Shown here: positions 1-10,295 of the stretch, in pieces
Numbering within the stretch: the stretch's first letter is position 1
Layout: each line of letters starts with the position of its first letter
Origin: Aurantiochytrium sp. KH105
Taxonomy: Eukaryota; Sar; Bigyra; Thraustochytrida; Thraustochytriidae
DNA: 64,000 nt
Reading direction: 5' to 3'
Assembly (NCBI GenBank): GCA_003116975.1
Contig: BGKB01000095.1
Location: 247,222 to 311,221 of the forward strand
Translations under genes and position numbers: made by a program
The notes under the pieces: model-generated
Told to the model about the DNA's origin: nothing
What the model saw: the letters and a program-made list of their open reading frames with translations, nothing else
Database searches by the model: none

Positions 1-12
1 CGTTCGAAACAA

Positions 13-2475
13 ATGAGCCTTTGCTCTTGCTACTATGTTTTCTGCTGCTTTATGTGCTGCAGCTACGCTCGCTGTGCGAGCAGAACGTCCATTCGCGGTG
101 TGCTCCGTCTTGGTATGGCGTGGAAATTTCTCGTCGGTCTCCTCATCTACACCATCTTCTTTGCCCTACTCGAGGAGGTCTTCAACTTCAACTGTAGCCT
201 CGTGCCGTTTGTCGGCATGTTGAGCGTTCTTCGCGTCTGCACTACTTCCGATGAGAACGGCGATCTCTACTGCTCCATGGAGGTGTATCCTACTGCCTTT
301 CGTCGTGCAATCGGCGTTACCGTCCTCTTTGCCCTCGAGATTTCAATCTTTTGGTACATTGGTCGCACTTCGAAAAGGGTTCATCAGCGAATTGCAGCAA
401 TTCCGTATGCCCTCAATCGGTCCAATTACCTCAGTGTGACCTTTACTCAAGCTACCATCTCGCTTTTCTGGACACTTATTTTTCTCCTTGGTGTCCTTGA
501 AACATGCGTTCCAAGTGTTTCTGTCAACATTCAACGTCCGATGGTGAATCTTACCGCGGATGGTTTGCTCGATAGCGTGTATCTCGAGACGGACCCCCTA
601 TATATGGTAGGCATTACTTCATCGGCAGTCACCTTTTCATGCCTAGGCGTTTGCTTTACAGCCTGGGTTCTCATCATGGCGTATGCGTGGCTTCCTGCAG
701 ACTCGACCCGGATCCGGGGATGGTTCCTCGGCCTTCCTTCGAGCTCGGGCCCAATGACCGGGATCGCAACACAGGAAGCGCACAATCCATCGCATCAGCA
801 TGTTCTCAATCCATTTGACATGATCAAAAGCGAGAGCCTCGAAATTATTCTCGAGCGTTACTTTGACGAGAATCCAGTTCTCATTTCTAGAGAGCGCCGC
901 TTCCGCAAAGTATTCATGCAGCAGCTCAGCTCTGCTCCAAAACCAAAGCTCCGGAAGAGCCAAATGATGCTTTTACAGGCCACGGGCATCTCCTCGCGCA
1001 TTCTCTTTGAGAACCCAGTCCCTGAGCCTCCCACGCCAATGACTGCTGGCACAGTGAATGAGGCCGATGGCGAGGAGAATCGCCTCGAGAGTTCTGAGAC
1101 TCGTCAGGTCTACGCTGATTCGGCCGTGTCACTCGCGAGCAACCGCTCTAGCCGCCTCCGCACGATCCAGCGTCAGCTTTTAAGCCACGTCTGCGTCATT
1201 GAGACAGAAATTGCCCTCTTTAACTTTGCTGCGCTCGCTTACAAGGTTGGAACCGAAGCATGGGCGACCCCGCCCCCCGAGCAATCTGAACTGGTTGCTT
1301 CCGCTCCAGAGTACAAGCTTCTGCGGCACATTGTTGACGAAAAGCTTGATACTCACGTCATCGTCGCCAAGAGCGCAGACCGCATCATCATCTCCTTTCG
1401 TGGCACCGTTTCTTCGCTCAATGTGGACACCGACTTTGACTGGAAGCTCGAACGATATGATCAGGCCTGCGAAGTCGAGCCATTGCCGAGCGCGACCCCT
1501 CGTGAGCGCTTCTGGAGCGAAAAGGAACCCACAGTGCATCGCGGTTTCCAAATTGCATATGCCGGAGTGAGAGAGACATTGCACGAACTCATTGACCCGC
1601 TCATTTCCCCGCGAATTGGACCTGACGGAAGGCTTCGTCAGCGTCGCGCAGTTCTCTGCTCGGGTCACTCCCTGGGCGGTGCACTTGCTGTTATCTGTGC
1701 ATTTGACTTTGCCTGCTATCTCGACTCGGTCCTCTCCGACTCTGAAAGACCTGCGGTAGGTTGCACTACATTTGGCTGTCCACGCATCGGCTCGTACTCC
1801 TTCCTCATGCGCTATCGTCGCATGGTGCCCTCCACGAAGCGCTTCGTTCTCGCAAGTGACATCATTCCCAAGACGCCCCCACGCTTATTCAAGGGCAAAT
1901 ACGGTGGCTACCATCACATTGGGACTGAATTTTTGCTGGACCTCAATGGCAACCTTCTCATTTCTCCGCACATGGTTGAGCGCGCTATATTGCATGGCCT
2001 TCGAAGCGTCAAGTCGCGTATGCACTTTGCCTCTCTGTACACTCTTGCCCTCGCGCTGTGGTGCTCACGCATGAAGATTGAACCTGATCTCTGGGTTGTG
2101 CACATTACAGACACGTTGAAATACGCCAAGGCAGACATTCTTAGCCGACACGAAGAGCTTTTTCGCGCCTCTTACAACATCTTTAACAGAGAGGGTGTAA
2201 TTTACGATCTCAATGTGGCGCCACGACGCAACATTGGGATCCAGGTCGACCCCGAGGAAGTTTCCGAGCACGACGAGGAACTTAAGCCTTTTATGCCGCG
2301 ACATCGCTCGGCTCCCGTTCGTCTTTCGTCCACGGAAGCGACACGACTCGATCAGGCTCTCACCTTTGCAATTAGCACCCACGGGGAGCGCGACCCGAGC
2401 ACCCTCACGCTGGACCAGCTTCGCTCGCTGCGTATCCTTGTCAAGGCGACGGCTGAGCGCCGGCCGCACCTATAA
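13..2475 (+). CDS. Diacylglycerol-lipase-like membrane lipase (class 3 lipase), possibly 5' partial
   Basis: Serine hydrolase of the class 3 lipase family, expected to cleave an acyl chain from diacylglycerol or a related glycerolipid at a membrane. Four hydrophobic segments (about residues 36-57, 98-118, 147-168, 204-226) precede a cytosolic catalytic domain, which is the known arrangement of sn-1 diacylglycerol lipases. The nucleophile elbow GHSLGGA places the catalytic serine at residue 553. Asp616 (ASDIIPK) and His634/635 (GGYHHIG) are the likely remaining triad members. The region also carries SFRGT and GCPRIGS blocks typical of the fold. The frame is open to the window edge upstream of the ATG at 13, so the true start could lie outside. 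A second ATG at 115 sits just before the first membrane segment. Family is secure; the DAGL subfamily is inferred from topology. Confidence 0.85.
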   Translation: MSLCSCYYVFCCFMCCSYARCASRTSIRGVLRLGMAWKFLVGLLIYTIFFALLEEVFNFNCSLVPFVGMLSVLRVCTTSDENGDLYCSMEVYPTAFRRAIGVTVLFALEISIFWYIGRTSKRVHQRIAAIPYALNRSNYLSVTFTQATISLFWTLIFLLGVLETCVPSVSVNIQRPMVNLTADGLLDSVYLETDPLYMVGITSSAVTFSCLGVCFTAWVLIMAYAWLPADSTRIRGWFLGLPSSSGPMTGIATQEAHNPSHQHVLNPFDMIKSESLEIILERYFDENPVLISRERRFRKVFMQQLSSAPKPKLRKSQMMLLQATGISSRILFENPVPEPPTPMTAGTVNEADGEENRLESSETRQVYADSAVSLASNRSSRLRTIQRQLLSHVCVIETEIALFNFAALAYKVGTEAWATPPPEQSELVASAPEYKLLRHIVDEKLDTHVIVAKSADRIIISFRGTVSSLNVDTDFDWKLERYDQACEVEPLPSATPRERFWSEKEPTVHRGFQIAYAGVRETLHELIDPLISPRIGPDGRLRQRRAVLCSGHSLGGALAVICAFDFACYLDSVLSDSERPAVGCTTFGCPRIGSYSFLMRYRRMVPSTKRFVLASDIIPKTPPRLFKGKYGGYHHIGTEFLLDLNGNLLISPHMVERAILHGLRSVKSRMHFASLYTLALALWCSRMKIEPDLWVVHITDTLKYAKADILSRHEELFRASYNIFNREGVIYDLNVAPRRNIGIQVDPEEVSEHDEELKPFMPRHRSAPVRLSSTEATRLDQALTFAISTHGERDPSTLTLDQLRSLRILVKATAERRPHL

Positions 2476-3073
2476 CTTATCAACCACATTTCACATCCAA
2501 CGACTGAATTGAACGATTTCGACGAAGGCAGACTTGCTGCGCGATTGACGAAAGCTTGTGGCCGCGGTATAGATTTGTACGCCCAAGGACGAACGCATTC
2601 CCCTTTTGCGGTGCATTCCATACCGACGACTTGTGCCTTCACGTAGATTTTCGGGTCGCGAAAAGGGCTTTTTTCTTTCACTTTTTTCCTTTTCTGGTTT
2701 TTCGCTTCTCGTAGACACCAAATACCAACCGTACTTTTTCTTACTTGGAGTTCAAATGGAGTCTTGGCGACTTTCGGGAACAGCAAAGAGGAGAATGCCT
2801 ACCTGCCATCCGGCGAAAAATAGATACTGCGAGAAGCGCCACTACCGCTGCGCCGCGCGCCAGCGAGGGTGCAGAATCCAGAAACGAGTAATGTTCGTCA
2901 TTGCAAGCTAGGACTGACTCTGGCGCCGAGGCAAAGCAATTCCATCGACACCAGATCCGAAGCTCTCTTGTTAATAATCCAGCGTAATCCAGTCTCCATA
3001 TTTACCCTTCAGTAGAACTCAAAAAGGTGTTGTATTCTTCTTTTTTGGCACTTCCTTGCATCAAGCCATTTAC
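2476..3073. other. Intergenic, no gene seen
   Basis: About 600 bases between the lipase stop and the next candidate start. It holds a T-rich tract (around 2665-2745) and short frames without coding character. No RNA gene or repeat array was recognised. Confidence 0.5.
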
Positions 3074-3532
3074 ATGGATGTGGAAACCTTTTCTCCTCGA
3101 GACGACAACAACGACTTTCTTGTAAATGGAAGTGACAATAATAGGGAAGAAGAGGAGCAGGCCTCAAGAGGATATGTTGGATTTGGGTTTCCAACCAGCC
3201 TAATCTCCGAGGAACTCGAGCTCACGCGTACTGACGATGCTTTTCGCACACCGCCAAATAGCCCGCGCAACAAGTCTTCTGTTGACGATGTCGATGGCGC
3301 TGTCATCAACATTGACGTCGAGCCTGCCAATCCTGAGCGCACCGGCCGTCTGCCTGCGACGTTGTCGATAACGAAGGCTTCCGAACTCACAGGGAGTGAG
3401 AAAACTGATAGCTCAGGGAATCAACCACTGTCGCGCTTTACTAGTTTCGTCGCCGCTGCGAACAGCTCGGGCGGAAACGGCGACTCTGCCTCCAAAGACA
3501 ATGACGAAGTTTTCAAGATGACTCGTACTTGA
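3074..3532 (+). CDS. Hypothetical acidic/Ser-Thr-rich protein, possibly the first exon of a spliced gene
   Basis: An open frame of 152 codons from the ATG at 3074 (MDVETFSPRDD). It is rich in Asp, Glu, Asn, Ser and Thr with no hydrophobic segment and no recognised domain. The pieces RTPPNSPRNK and LSRFTSF look like possible phosphosites in a disordered protein. The next 500 bases on the same strand contain splice-like signals (CT-rich tract then TATAG near 3712; GTACATAC near 3751 and TTTTCCAG near 3791) and two further stop-bounded frames with coding-like composition. The annotated stop may therefore be inside an intron. It could equally be a short non-coding open frame. Confidence 0.35.
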   Translation: MDVETFSPRDDNNDFLVNGSDNNREEEEQASRGYVGFGFPTSLISEELELTRTDDAFRTPPNSPRNKSSVDDVDGAVINIDVEPANPERTGRLPATLSITKASELTGSEKTDSSGNQPLSRFTSFVAAANSSGGNGDSASKDNDEVFKMTRT

Positions 3533-4100
3533 TTGTTGCGCACGACACCTGTTCAAGTGTTCCTGCCGCAAGAAACAGCTCGTGTTCGATTTGTTCTTTG
3601 CGGCGAGTTTGACCCTCGAAAAGAGACTTCGTCCTTCATCACCAGAATAGGTTTGACACAGAATTGCTCCTTCATTTTCCTTCTCTCTCTCTCTCTTTGG
3701 CCTGCATATAGACAATTGTATTGCATTGTCCCGCAACAAAACAGAAGACAGGTACATACTTGATATAAGATCTCGAATGCCCCTTTTCCAGGTGCTGCAA
3801 CATGAAAAAGATCTATCGACCATCACGGCGAGTGTCCCGCCAGCGAGCCACCAAGCTGGCTATTCGCGAAGCAGGGGCGTGGAGACTCGAACGACCCTTG
3901 TAAAAGACTTCAGCTCAGTGACTACGGCAATGGCTTCACATTAGCGTCGGAGTCCGACAAGTCCGGAGAGTCCCAATTTGGTCTCAACGGCAAAATCGTC
4001 CCAAGAATAAGCCAGCAAGGGAGCCCACTCTCACTCTACTTTCACGCTGGCAGAGCCGCCTAGCGGGCGTGGGAGCGCGCGCGCGCGTGTGCCAGGGCTC
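3533..4100. other. Intergenic or possible intron/exon continuation
   Basis: Holds a (CT)n-rich tract at about 3683-3702. An ATG-less open frame at 3806-4063 with coding-like composition (LQLSDYGNGFTLASESDKS) ends at a TAG. An in-frame stop at 4008 precedes the frame of the next gene. The large downstream frame can be read back to 4011 without an ATG, so an upstream exon joining to it is also possible. Confidence 0.35.
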
Positions 4101-7100
4101 ATGGGTCACGATATATCGCGCGTGCACATCTGCAGTCTGCGTGCGAGGCCAGCAGCCGCAGAGTTCGAGCGGTGGCCGCTCGAAAGGGTTCGCAAGACGC
4201 TCCAACGATGGCGACGGGATCACGATGAGACGGCACTGCGCACCAACGCGCTCACAGAGGAAGAGGTCGTGGACCTAATGATGGATGATCACGGACAAGA
4301 TCGGTGGAATTCGGGCCAAGGCATCCATTTATGCGACAGCATAGGCCCTGCGGCAAGCTCCAACGAGAGCGAACGGAAAGGTCATGACGATGACGATGAG
4401 CTCTCGAGCGCCTACACTAGTAGTACCTTCGAAGGATGGCAAGGAAATAATACGAAGCGTAATAAAAAGCCACGCATTAAGCATGAAACTCTGGCCAAGT
4501 TCCAGGCGCACGTCCGGGGGCGAATGTCGCGTCGCAAAGTCAAGACCTGGCGAAAACTCCGGGAAGAGACATATTTTGAAGGCCCGTCCGGATCGCGTCG
4601 CATACTCGACTTTTTCGAGCTTTTTTGCAGCGCTCACGACACTGCAAATCCGTTTGATGGTCGCAAGACCATCGATGTTCTGCGCTTTTTCGCTGGACTG
4701 GCACTTCTTTGTCAAGGGAAAAGCAGTGACAAGGCCGATCTTCTTCTCGAGATCTTTGCCGGACTTGCACCGCTCCACGAGGCCGAACTCACAATTATGC
4801 TCATCATCATCTCCCATGCTATTGTTCACGTCTACACAGACCCAACCCTGGCCAATGAGCTCTCCGTGGGAACGGACGAGGATGTCCTCGAAGGACTTGC
4901 GCAGCGCATCTTTCGAGCCACCCGTATGGCCTCAGCGAATGCCTTTTGCACCTGGGCGATTGCCAACCGTCCTCTCGCCGAATGGGCAGCGCGTACATGC
5001 GAAGATGTGGAAATTTTCGAGTTTGTTCTTTATGCTGACAAATGGGCCGTGATTACGGTTGAAGACTCGCCACAAGATTCGCAAAATCAATGGCCTCTTG
5101 GGAGCCCAGCTATCGCGTTGTTTGGGAAACTCCCGAATGCGAGTCCAATCAAATATATTTCACCAGCAAGCCCTCTTCAGTGCCTCGTTGTCCACGCCGA
5201 GCAAGTGCAAGAGGCCGAGGAGATCTGGATTGGCCTGCTTGACGACAATGGTCGCACAACGGTAGCAAGTGCGCGAACGAGTAGCCGCACACGACCCAAC
5301 GCCTCTGTGGGCGTGCACAATGAAGAGTTCCCACGAGGCATGTCCCAGGCATTCCCCTTTGAGGTTGCTGCAGAGCATTGGACTCCTCAGGACACAATTG
5401 GAATATTCGACCGTGCGTGTCCCATGGGCTCATACGGGGCCTTTTTTGAACAGAGCTTGCATCGAGCCCTCTTCCAGCAGCAGGTCGTTAGCTTCGAAAA
5501 CTTTCCTCGACCGGAGTCGAAGCTGGTGTGGTTTGACGATAGCGTACAAGAAGCCCCACGGTATCTTCATTTTGGATTTGGAAAGGACCTAGTGCAAGTT
5601 TCCTACGCGCAGCTCGTCACATCAAGATCGCAAACAAGTTTCATTGTAGGTGACGCTGTCTTAGCGCGCGTCAACGTGCAGCGTCAGGTGCCCTGCGCGT
5701 GTAAAGGCTCTTGTGGACCAACGTGCGCGTGGGTAAAAGGAAGCGTCGTTGAGGCAGCGAGCGAGTCCAAACTCAAGGTGCGCTTCGTACGCAAAGAAGA
5801 TTCAGATTCGAGTGTTGAGGAGTACGACTTTAGTTCCTTTTTGACTCCTTCACGCGTTTTTCCACTTGCACAAGCGGGCAAAGTTCCGGTGAACGGAGAT
5901 CGACTTCTGTGTCAACGACCAAGTTCGACATGGGAGTTCTTTCCTTGCGTCGTGATCGACAGCGGATGGCTGGAACTCCGCTACATCAAAGGGACTGAGA
6001 GCGCAGCTGCGGCATCAAAGCAGGGACGCCTTTGTGTGGCTCGAAGTCGTCCTTTTCGTCTCAATCTCGCGCCTTTTGAGCTTGGTGATCTCATCGGGAC
6101 GCGTGTGGACGAGCACATTCACTGCAAACTAGAATTTATTCGACCGGAGTACGTCGACGCTTCTCACGATGGCGACTATGTTGGTCTCTTTTCAAAGCAC
6201 GAGCCTTTGAGTCAGCTTGTTCCCGCAAACAGCGATCTGGCTGTCAAGGTGGAAAAGAGGCATCTGGAACAAGCCAGTCTCACGTTTGATGCGTACTTCT
6301 TCAAGTCCTCGCGAGGCGGAGTTTTCGAGGCGCGCTTCTTTCACAAGGGAGCCGTCGCCTCAGTCTCACGTCCCTTGTTCTTGCGGCCTCTCGTCATTCT
6401 TCGAGACGTATATCATGAGGGCCATGGGTTCGTTATTGGTCAGGCGCCACGGATGACTTGTCAGCTCGAAGTCATTGACGAGTCCGCATGGACATGCTGG
6501 GATCGCGTGGAGCTCGTGGCAGTGAATGCGCAGGACGGCACGGAGTCCGAACCGCTCGGCTGGGCCTATGTTAGCGCGCAGCGAAGAGATGCCCAGAGGG
6601 CTGGTATTGATGTTCCCGAGACTCTCGTGCCCGGTTGCTACAGATGGAGATACTCTGGATTCTATCCGGAGACTTACGAGCTTGGGAGAACCTTCGAGGT
6701 ATGCATTCTTACGGAGGAGGATCGACTCGCAGACTTGCCGCCTGATGAGCGCGAAGAGAAAATCGCAACTGACAGGAAGCAAAAACTCAATCTTCTTCGT
6801 CAGGCCTCGTCCATCAGGTTACAAAGCTGGACCCGAGGTCATCGAGTGAGAAAGAATGTTCAAGCCGAGCTCAACAGCAAGCGTGAACAGAAGGCAACGC
6901 TCGAGGCAAATCTAACTGAAGCGCGGGCTGTACTGGCGGATATTGAAAAGTCCAACAAGCGCCGAAGTAGCAATCTTGTCAGTCGTCGCGATCGTGAGCG
7001 CCAGGAAGATGCAAAGTCAACGGTGGACTACCTGGAGGACCAACTTGCCCAGCTCACCGCAGGTGTGTCCGCGGAGCAGCTCGAGGACGAACGCGCTCGA

Positions 7101-9569
7101 ATCGATGAACTGCGCGAAATCTCTGCTCAAGAACGTCAGGAGCAAGAGGAAAATGATGCACATGAGCGTGAAATGGACCGTCGGCGCAAACTTCGCAGCG
7201 CTCGCGAAGTGCGCACATGGCCGTTCGCCTTTCCTTCCGAAAATGGTCTTTGTCTCGACACTACGAGTTCGCTTGCCGCCGCCGAACTCGCGCAGTGGGT
7301 CGAGACAGAAGGTAGCCTATTTACGGACGAAGAGTTTCGTCCAACGCTTGCAAGCATTAAAGACCCTGGCAACGCCTGGATGACATACGTAATTGGTAGC
7401 ACGGGACGCGATGGTAGCGATGGCCAGGCGGACGCACAAGAATGCGGTCTTGTGGACAGTCTCGTGTGGCTTCGACCCTCCACTCTGTTTGCTGGAATGG
7501 GCAGGAGGAACGAAGCGGTGCCTTTGGTTCCAGAAAAACTATATTGGCGCAAGATTCCTGAGCCCACGCGCCACATGGCACCCGAGGCGCTCGCAAGGCT
7601 CGAGCCCTTTCACATGGCCCTCATGACGCTTGCAGAGCACTCTCCTCACATCGTGAGCAACATTATCGACGCCACATATGCGCACCTTGGCATGTACACG
7701 GTGAAGCTCTTTCTCAAAGATTCATGGAAGGCAATTACAATCGACGACCAGCTTCCCGCTCTTGCAAGAGAGCGGGGCACAACTTCCTTGTTGACCTCTG
7801 CCAATCCTTTTGAGGTCGGACTCTGGGTCTTTCTTTTGGAAAAGGCTATTGCCAAAGCCTTTGGGAGCTATGAAGCTGCCTTCGCGAATATTGAGTCTGT
7901 TCCCGCCGCACTTGCTCTACTCACAGGAGGTTTTGCGTGCACCTTTGACCTTGCGTCAAAGGATCTCTTTCCGGGCGCCGAATATGATGCCTGGGAAGAG
8001 ACACGGCCGGCAGTGCATGCATCTCGCCCGCAAGGAGTGACGATGCCCCTTTTTGCTGCTCCTAATCGACTTTCCGACGATGACATGGGCGTAATTGGGA
8101 TGTTGAAAAGTCTTGAAAACCGCTTTCCTAATCTCGATTGCTTTTCTTTCGCGCGCACTGGTGGCGTCGATTGCTTTCATGTTCAGATTGTGGGGATTCA
8201 TGCGCCCAGCGACGAGTCTGAGAGCTTCATCAGACTGCGCAAACTACTGGGCCAGGACGAGGAGCCTTTGGGAAGGAGATGGCGCTGGCACGGCAAATGG
8301 GCCGACGATGACGAAGAACACTGGACCGAGGAAATGAGAGCCCAGGTTCCTGAATTTGATCCCATTGGAGATGGAAGTATATGGATGACCATATCTGACT
8401 TTTCCAACACGTTTGCATCTTGGGGCTTTTGCGCAACTGCGAAATCAGGTGCGATGTGTGCCAGTGGTACAGCTATTGTCGAGTGGAAATGCTCATTACG
8501 CACGTGCGGTGGACCAAGGTACCCTCGAGCATTAGAAAATCCAATCGTGGACATTGAAGCCGATGCAGAAACCCTCTTCGTGCAGCTCGTCTCGGACCAT
8601 GCTCTCACCGAGGTTCGTGTCGTCCAAATGCATCTTTCAGATGAACGCCCACACATTGACGTTCTTCGCCCAGAAGCCATGGGCGCTGCGATATGGCTCC
8701 GTCCCAATACATCAATGGCTTCGACGTACCGTTTGCAACTACAGCTCTGGGCACCAGGTCTCGAAACCCTTTGCACTCTTCGCGTATGCGCAATTGGGGC
8801 AACCGGAAAACGCATTGCCGTCGTTGCCGAGGACCAGCATCTTACCTTGTGCAAATCTGAAAAGGAGGTTATCCTCGCAACTCCTGATGTCCTGATGCTG
8901 CGAGGCTTCCCAAATCCCCGCCCAGGCAACTTGCATTGCGCTGCCTGCGGTCTTTTCATGGGACCTGCCGAAGACATTGTGGTTCTCAAGGGCGGAGCAC
9001 GATGGCATATTGCGTGTGCCACCAATTGCAGTTCGTGTGGCCAGGTTGCAGACGTTATGTTTCTTGACCGTGCTTCACAGGATATGCGGCCCACGTGCAA
9101 GAAATGCTGGGACGACCACTACGCAGACGCATGTTTAGAGTGCCATGAAAAGGGTCCGCCCGCTCTTGTGAGCCCAGAAGTTCTCAAGGATCCTGAGCAT
9201 GTCGCCCTTCCGGCTTGTGAAGCGCTCTTGGACCTGGTTGATATCCCCAAGTCTGTGCAAAGTCTGAATGGCGACTGCGAGGGGTGCGTGTTTCGTGAGA
9301 GGCTTGCGGCAGCCGACAAATGCCGGCATTGCGGAATTGCTATGCTTCCGGACTGTATGAAACTCGTCCCCAAGGACAAGCCAAAGCTTCACGCTGTATG
9401 CCAACAGGCCCATATCGAGGCCAAGTCCCCAACTTGTGCGTTCTGCGAAGCTCCCATCTGTGCAATTGAGGGCAAGTTTTCTGGTGTTCCTAAAAAGTGT
9501 CGTCTTGGCATTGTCCATGAGGAGTGTTATGCCCAAGCTCTTGCGGCGGCTGGCCGCCGTAAATCCTAG
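4101..9569 (+). CDS. Large IQ-motif protein with a calpain-fold domain lacking catalytic residues and C-terminal LIM-like zinc fingers
   Basis: About 1,822 residues from the first ATG (4101). An IQ motif lies near residues 133-152 (AHVRGRMSRRKV) and a second near 904-921 (LQSWTRGHRVRKN), followed by an Arg/Glu/Gln-rich coiled coil to about 1060. Residues about 1060-1480 follow the calpain protease pattern: GMYTVKLFLKDSW..IDDQLP, the LLEKAIAKAFGSYEA helix, and SIWMTISDFSNTFASW. The catalytic Cys position reads VDSLVWL (Ser1120), the His position is Asp1357 (GVDCFHV), and the Asn position is Lys1381 (RLRKLLG). The C-terminus (about 1612-1800) has repeated CxxC pairs with His/Cys spacing like LIM domains. 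A calmodulin-regulated scaffold is a reasonable inference. Androglobin also joins calpain-like and IQ modules, but I see no globin. Confidence 0.8.
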   Translation: MGHDISRVHICSLRARPAAAEFERWPLERVRKTLQRWRRDHDETALRTNALTEEEVVDLMMDDHGQDRWNSGQGIHLCDSIGPAASSNESERKGHDDDDELSSAYTSSTFEGWQGNNTKRNKKPRIKHETLAKFQAHVRGRMSRRKVKTWRKLREETYFEGPSGSRRILDFFELFCSAHDTANPFDGRKTIDVLRFFAGLALLCQGKSSDKADLLLEIFAGLAPLHEAELTIMLIIISHAIVHVYTDPTLANELSVGTDEDVLEGLAQRIFRATRMASANAFCTWAIANRPLAEWAARTCEDVEIFEFVLYADKWAVITVEDSPQDSQNQWPLGSPAIALFGKLPNASPIKYISPASPLQCLVVHAEQVQEAEEIWIGLLDDNGRTTVASARTSSRTRPNASVGVHNEEFPRGMSQAFPFEVAAEHWTPQDTIGIFDRACPMGSYGAFFEQSLHRALFQQQVVSFENFPRPESKLVWFDDSVQEAPRYLHFGFGKDLVQVSYAQLVTSRSQTSFIVGDAVLARVNVQRQVPCACKGSCGPTCAWVKGSVVEAASESKLKVRFVRKEDSDSSVEEYDFSSFLTPSRVFPLAQAGKVPVNGDRLLCQRPSSTWEFFPCVVIDSGWLELRYIKGTESAAAASKQGRLCVARSRPFRLNLAPFELGDLIGTRVDEHIHCKLEFIRPEYVDASHDGDYVGLFSKHEPLSQLVPANSDLAVKVEKRHLEQASLTFDAYFFKSSRGGVFEARFFHKGAVASVSRPLFLRPLVILRDVYHEGHGFVIGQAPRMTCQLEVIDESAWTCWDRVELVAVNAQDGTESEPLGWAYVSAQRRDAQRAGIDVPETLVPGCYRWRYSGFYPETYELGRTFEVCILTEEDRLADLPPDEREEKIATDRKQKLNLLRQASSIRLQSWTRGHRVRKNVQAELNSKREQKATLEANLTEARAVLADIEKSNKRRSSNLVSRRDRERQEDAKSTVDYLEDQLAQLTAGVSAEQLEDERARIDELREISAQERQEQEENDAHEREMDRRRKLRSAREVRTWPFAFPSENGLCLDTTSSLAAAELAQWVETEGSLFTDEEFRPTLASIKDPGNAWMTYVIGSTGRDGSDGQADAQECGLVDSLVWLRPSTLFAGMGRRNEAVPLVPEKLYWRKIPEPTRHMAPEALARLEPFHMALMTLAEHSPHIVSNIIDATYAHLGMYTVKLFLKDSWKAITIDDQLPALARERGTTSLLTSANPFEVGLWVFLLEKAIAKAFGSYEAAFANIESVPAALALLTGGFACTFDLASKDLFPGAEYDAWEETRPAVHASRPQGVTMPLFAAPNRLSDDDMGVIGMLKSLENRFPNLDCFSFARTGGVDCFHVQIVGIHAPSDESESFIRLRKLLGQDEEPLGRRWRWHGKWADDDEEHWTEEMRAQVPEFDPIGDGSIWMTISDFSNTFASWGFCATAKSGAMCASGTAIVEWKCSLRTCGGPRYPRALENPIVDIEADAETLFVQLVSDHALTEVRVVQMHLSDERPHIDVLRPEAMGAAIWLRPNTSMASTYRLQLQLWAPGLETLCTLRVCAIGATGKRIAVVAEDQHLTLCKSEKEVILATPDVLMLRGFPNPRPGNLHCAACGLFMGPAEDIVVLKGGARWHIACATNCSSCGQVADVMFLDRASQDMRPTCKKCWDDHYADACLECHEKGPPALVSPEVLKDPEHVALPACEALLDLVDIPKSVQSLNGDCEGCVFRERLAAADKCRHCGIAMLPDCMKLVPKDKPKLHAVCQQAHIEAKSPTCAFCEAPICAIEGKFSGVPKKCRLGIVHEECYAQALAAAGRRKS

Positions 9570-10295
9570 GCTCCTAGGCCTAGGCCCATCTCCCTACTCT
9601 GTGATCTTTAGTGGCTTTTTTTTTCAGTCTTACTTACGAAGCTTTACGATTCCACCATTCTGCCTATCAGGCCTTACTCGCAAACAACTTTCGAATGAAT
9701 GAATGAATGTAGGAATGAATGAAAGACCCGTTACCCACTATTTTCGAAGCGCAGCTGCATGCTGGCCTGCGTCCTGCGTCCTGCGTGTCCTGCGCCTTGC
9801 GAGCTTATCCCACCAATCAATGTCATTGCAATACGAAGCGAAGGAAGAATGCCCCCTTCGTCTTATTTAGGCGCTGCCCCATTGGAAAATAAGCGCATTG
9901 TCTAAGAAACGATCCGTTACGATTTTTGCGGCGGCGCGACGAGGAAGGAAGGCAGAGGAGGAGGGGAGCCACAGTGCGCGCGGCGGGAGGCGTTTGTAGG
10001 CAAGCGCTGCGGAATCCGTGCAAGAATGAAGAAGTAAAGGAAAGGTGGCCGCGCGTGCACGATGGTTAGTTAGAACATAGATATCTGTCTCGTGGCTGGA
10101 AAGCGAGCGTCAAAGCAGGATTTGGGAAAGCCTGAGAGGCACGACGGCAGGCAGGCAGTCAGGCAGGCAGGCGCTCCGAGGCAGGAGACGTCTTGGTCTC
10201 GCGAGTACGCACGTACCCACGCTCGTACGCGCGCAAGATCTCGCGGATCTAGCAGAGCAGACGAGGTTGACGCAAAGGCTAAGCGACGAGGAAAG
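9570..10295. other. Intergenic with GAAT microsatellite and TAGGCCTA palindrome
   Basis: Contains TAGGCCTA at 9575-9582 just after the stop codon, a (GAAT)n tract at 9693-9724, CCTGCGT-type short repeats (9766-9800) and GGCAGGCAGG repeats (10145-10173). The EFHC-type frame downstream is open through 10092-10295 without an ATG; this is probably 5' leader. Confidence 0.5.

Noticed and set aside
8198-9100. 300-codon minus-strand frame opposite the calpain-fold gene
   Set aside because: Antisense shadow; low-complexity Ser/Arg content and no family resemblance.
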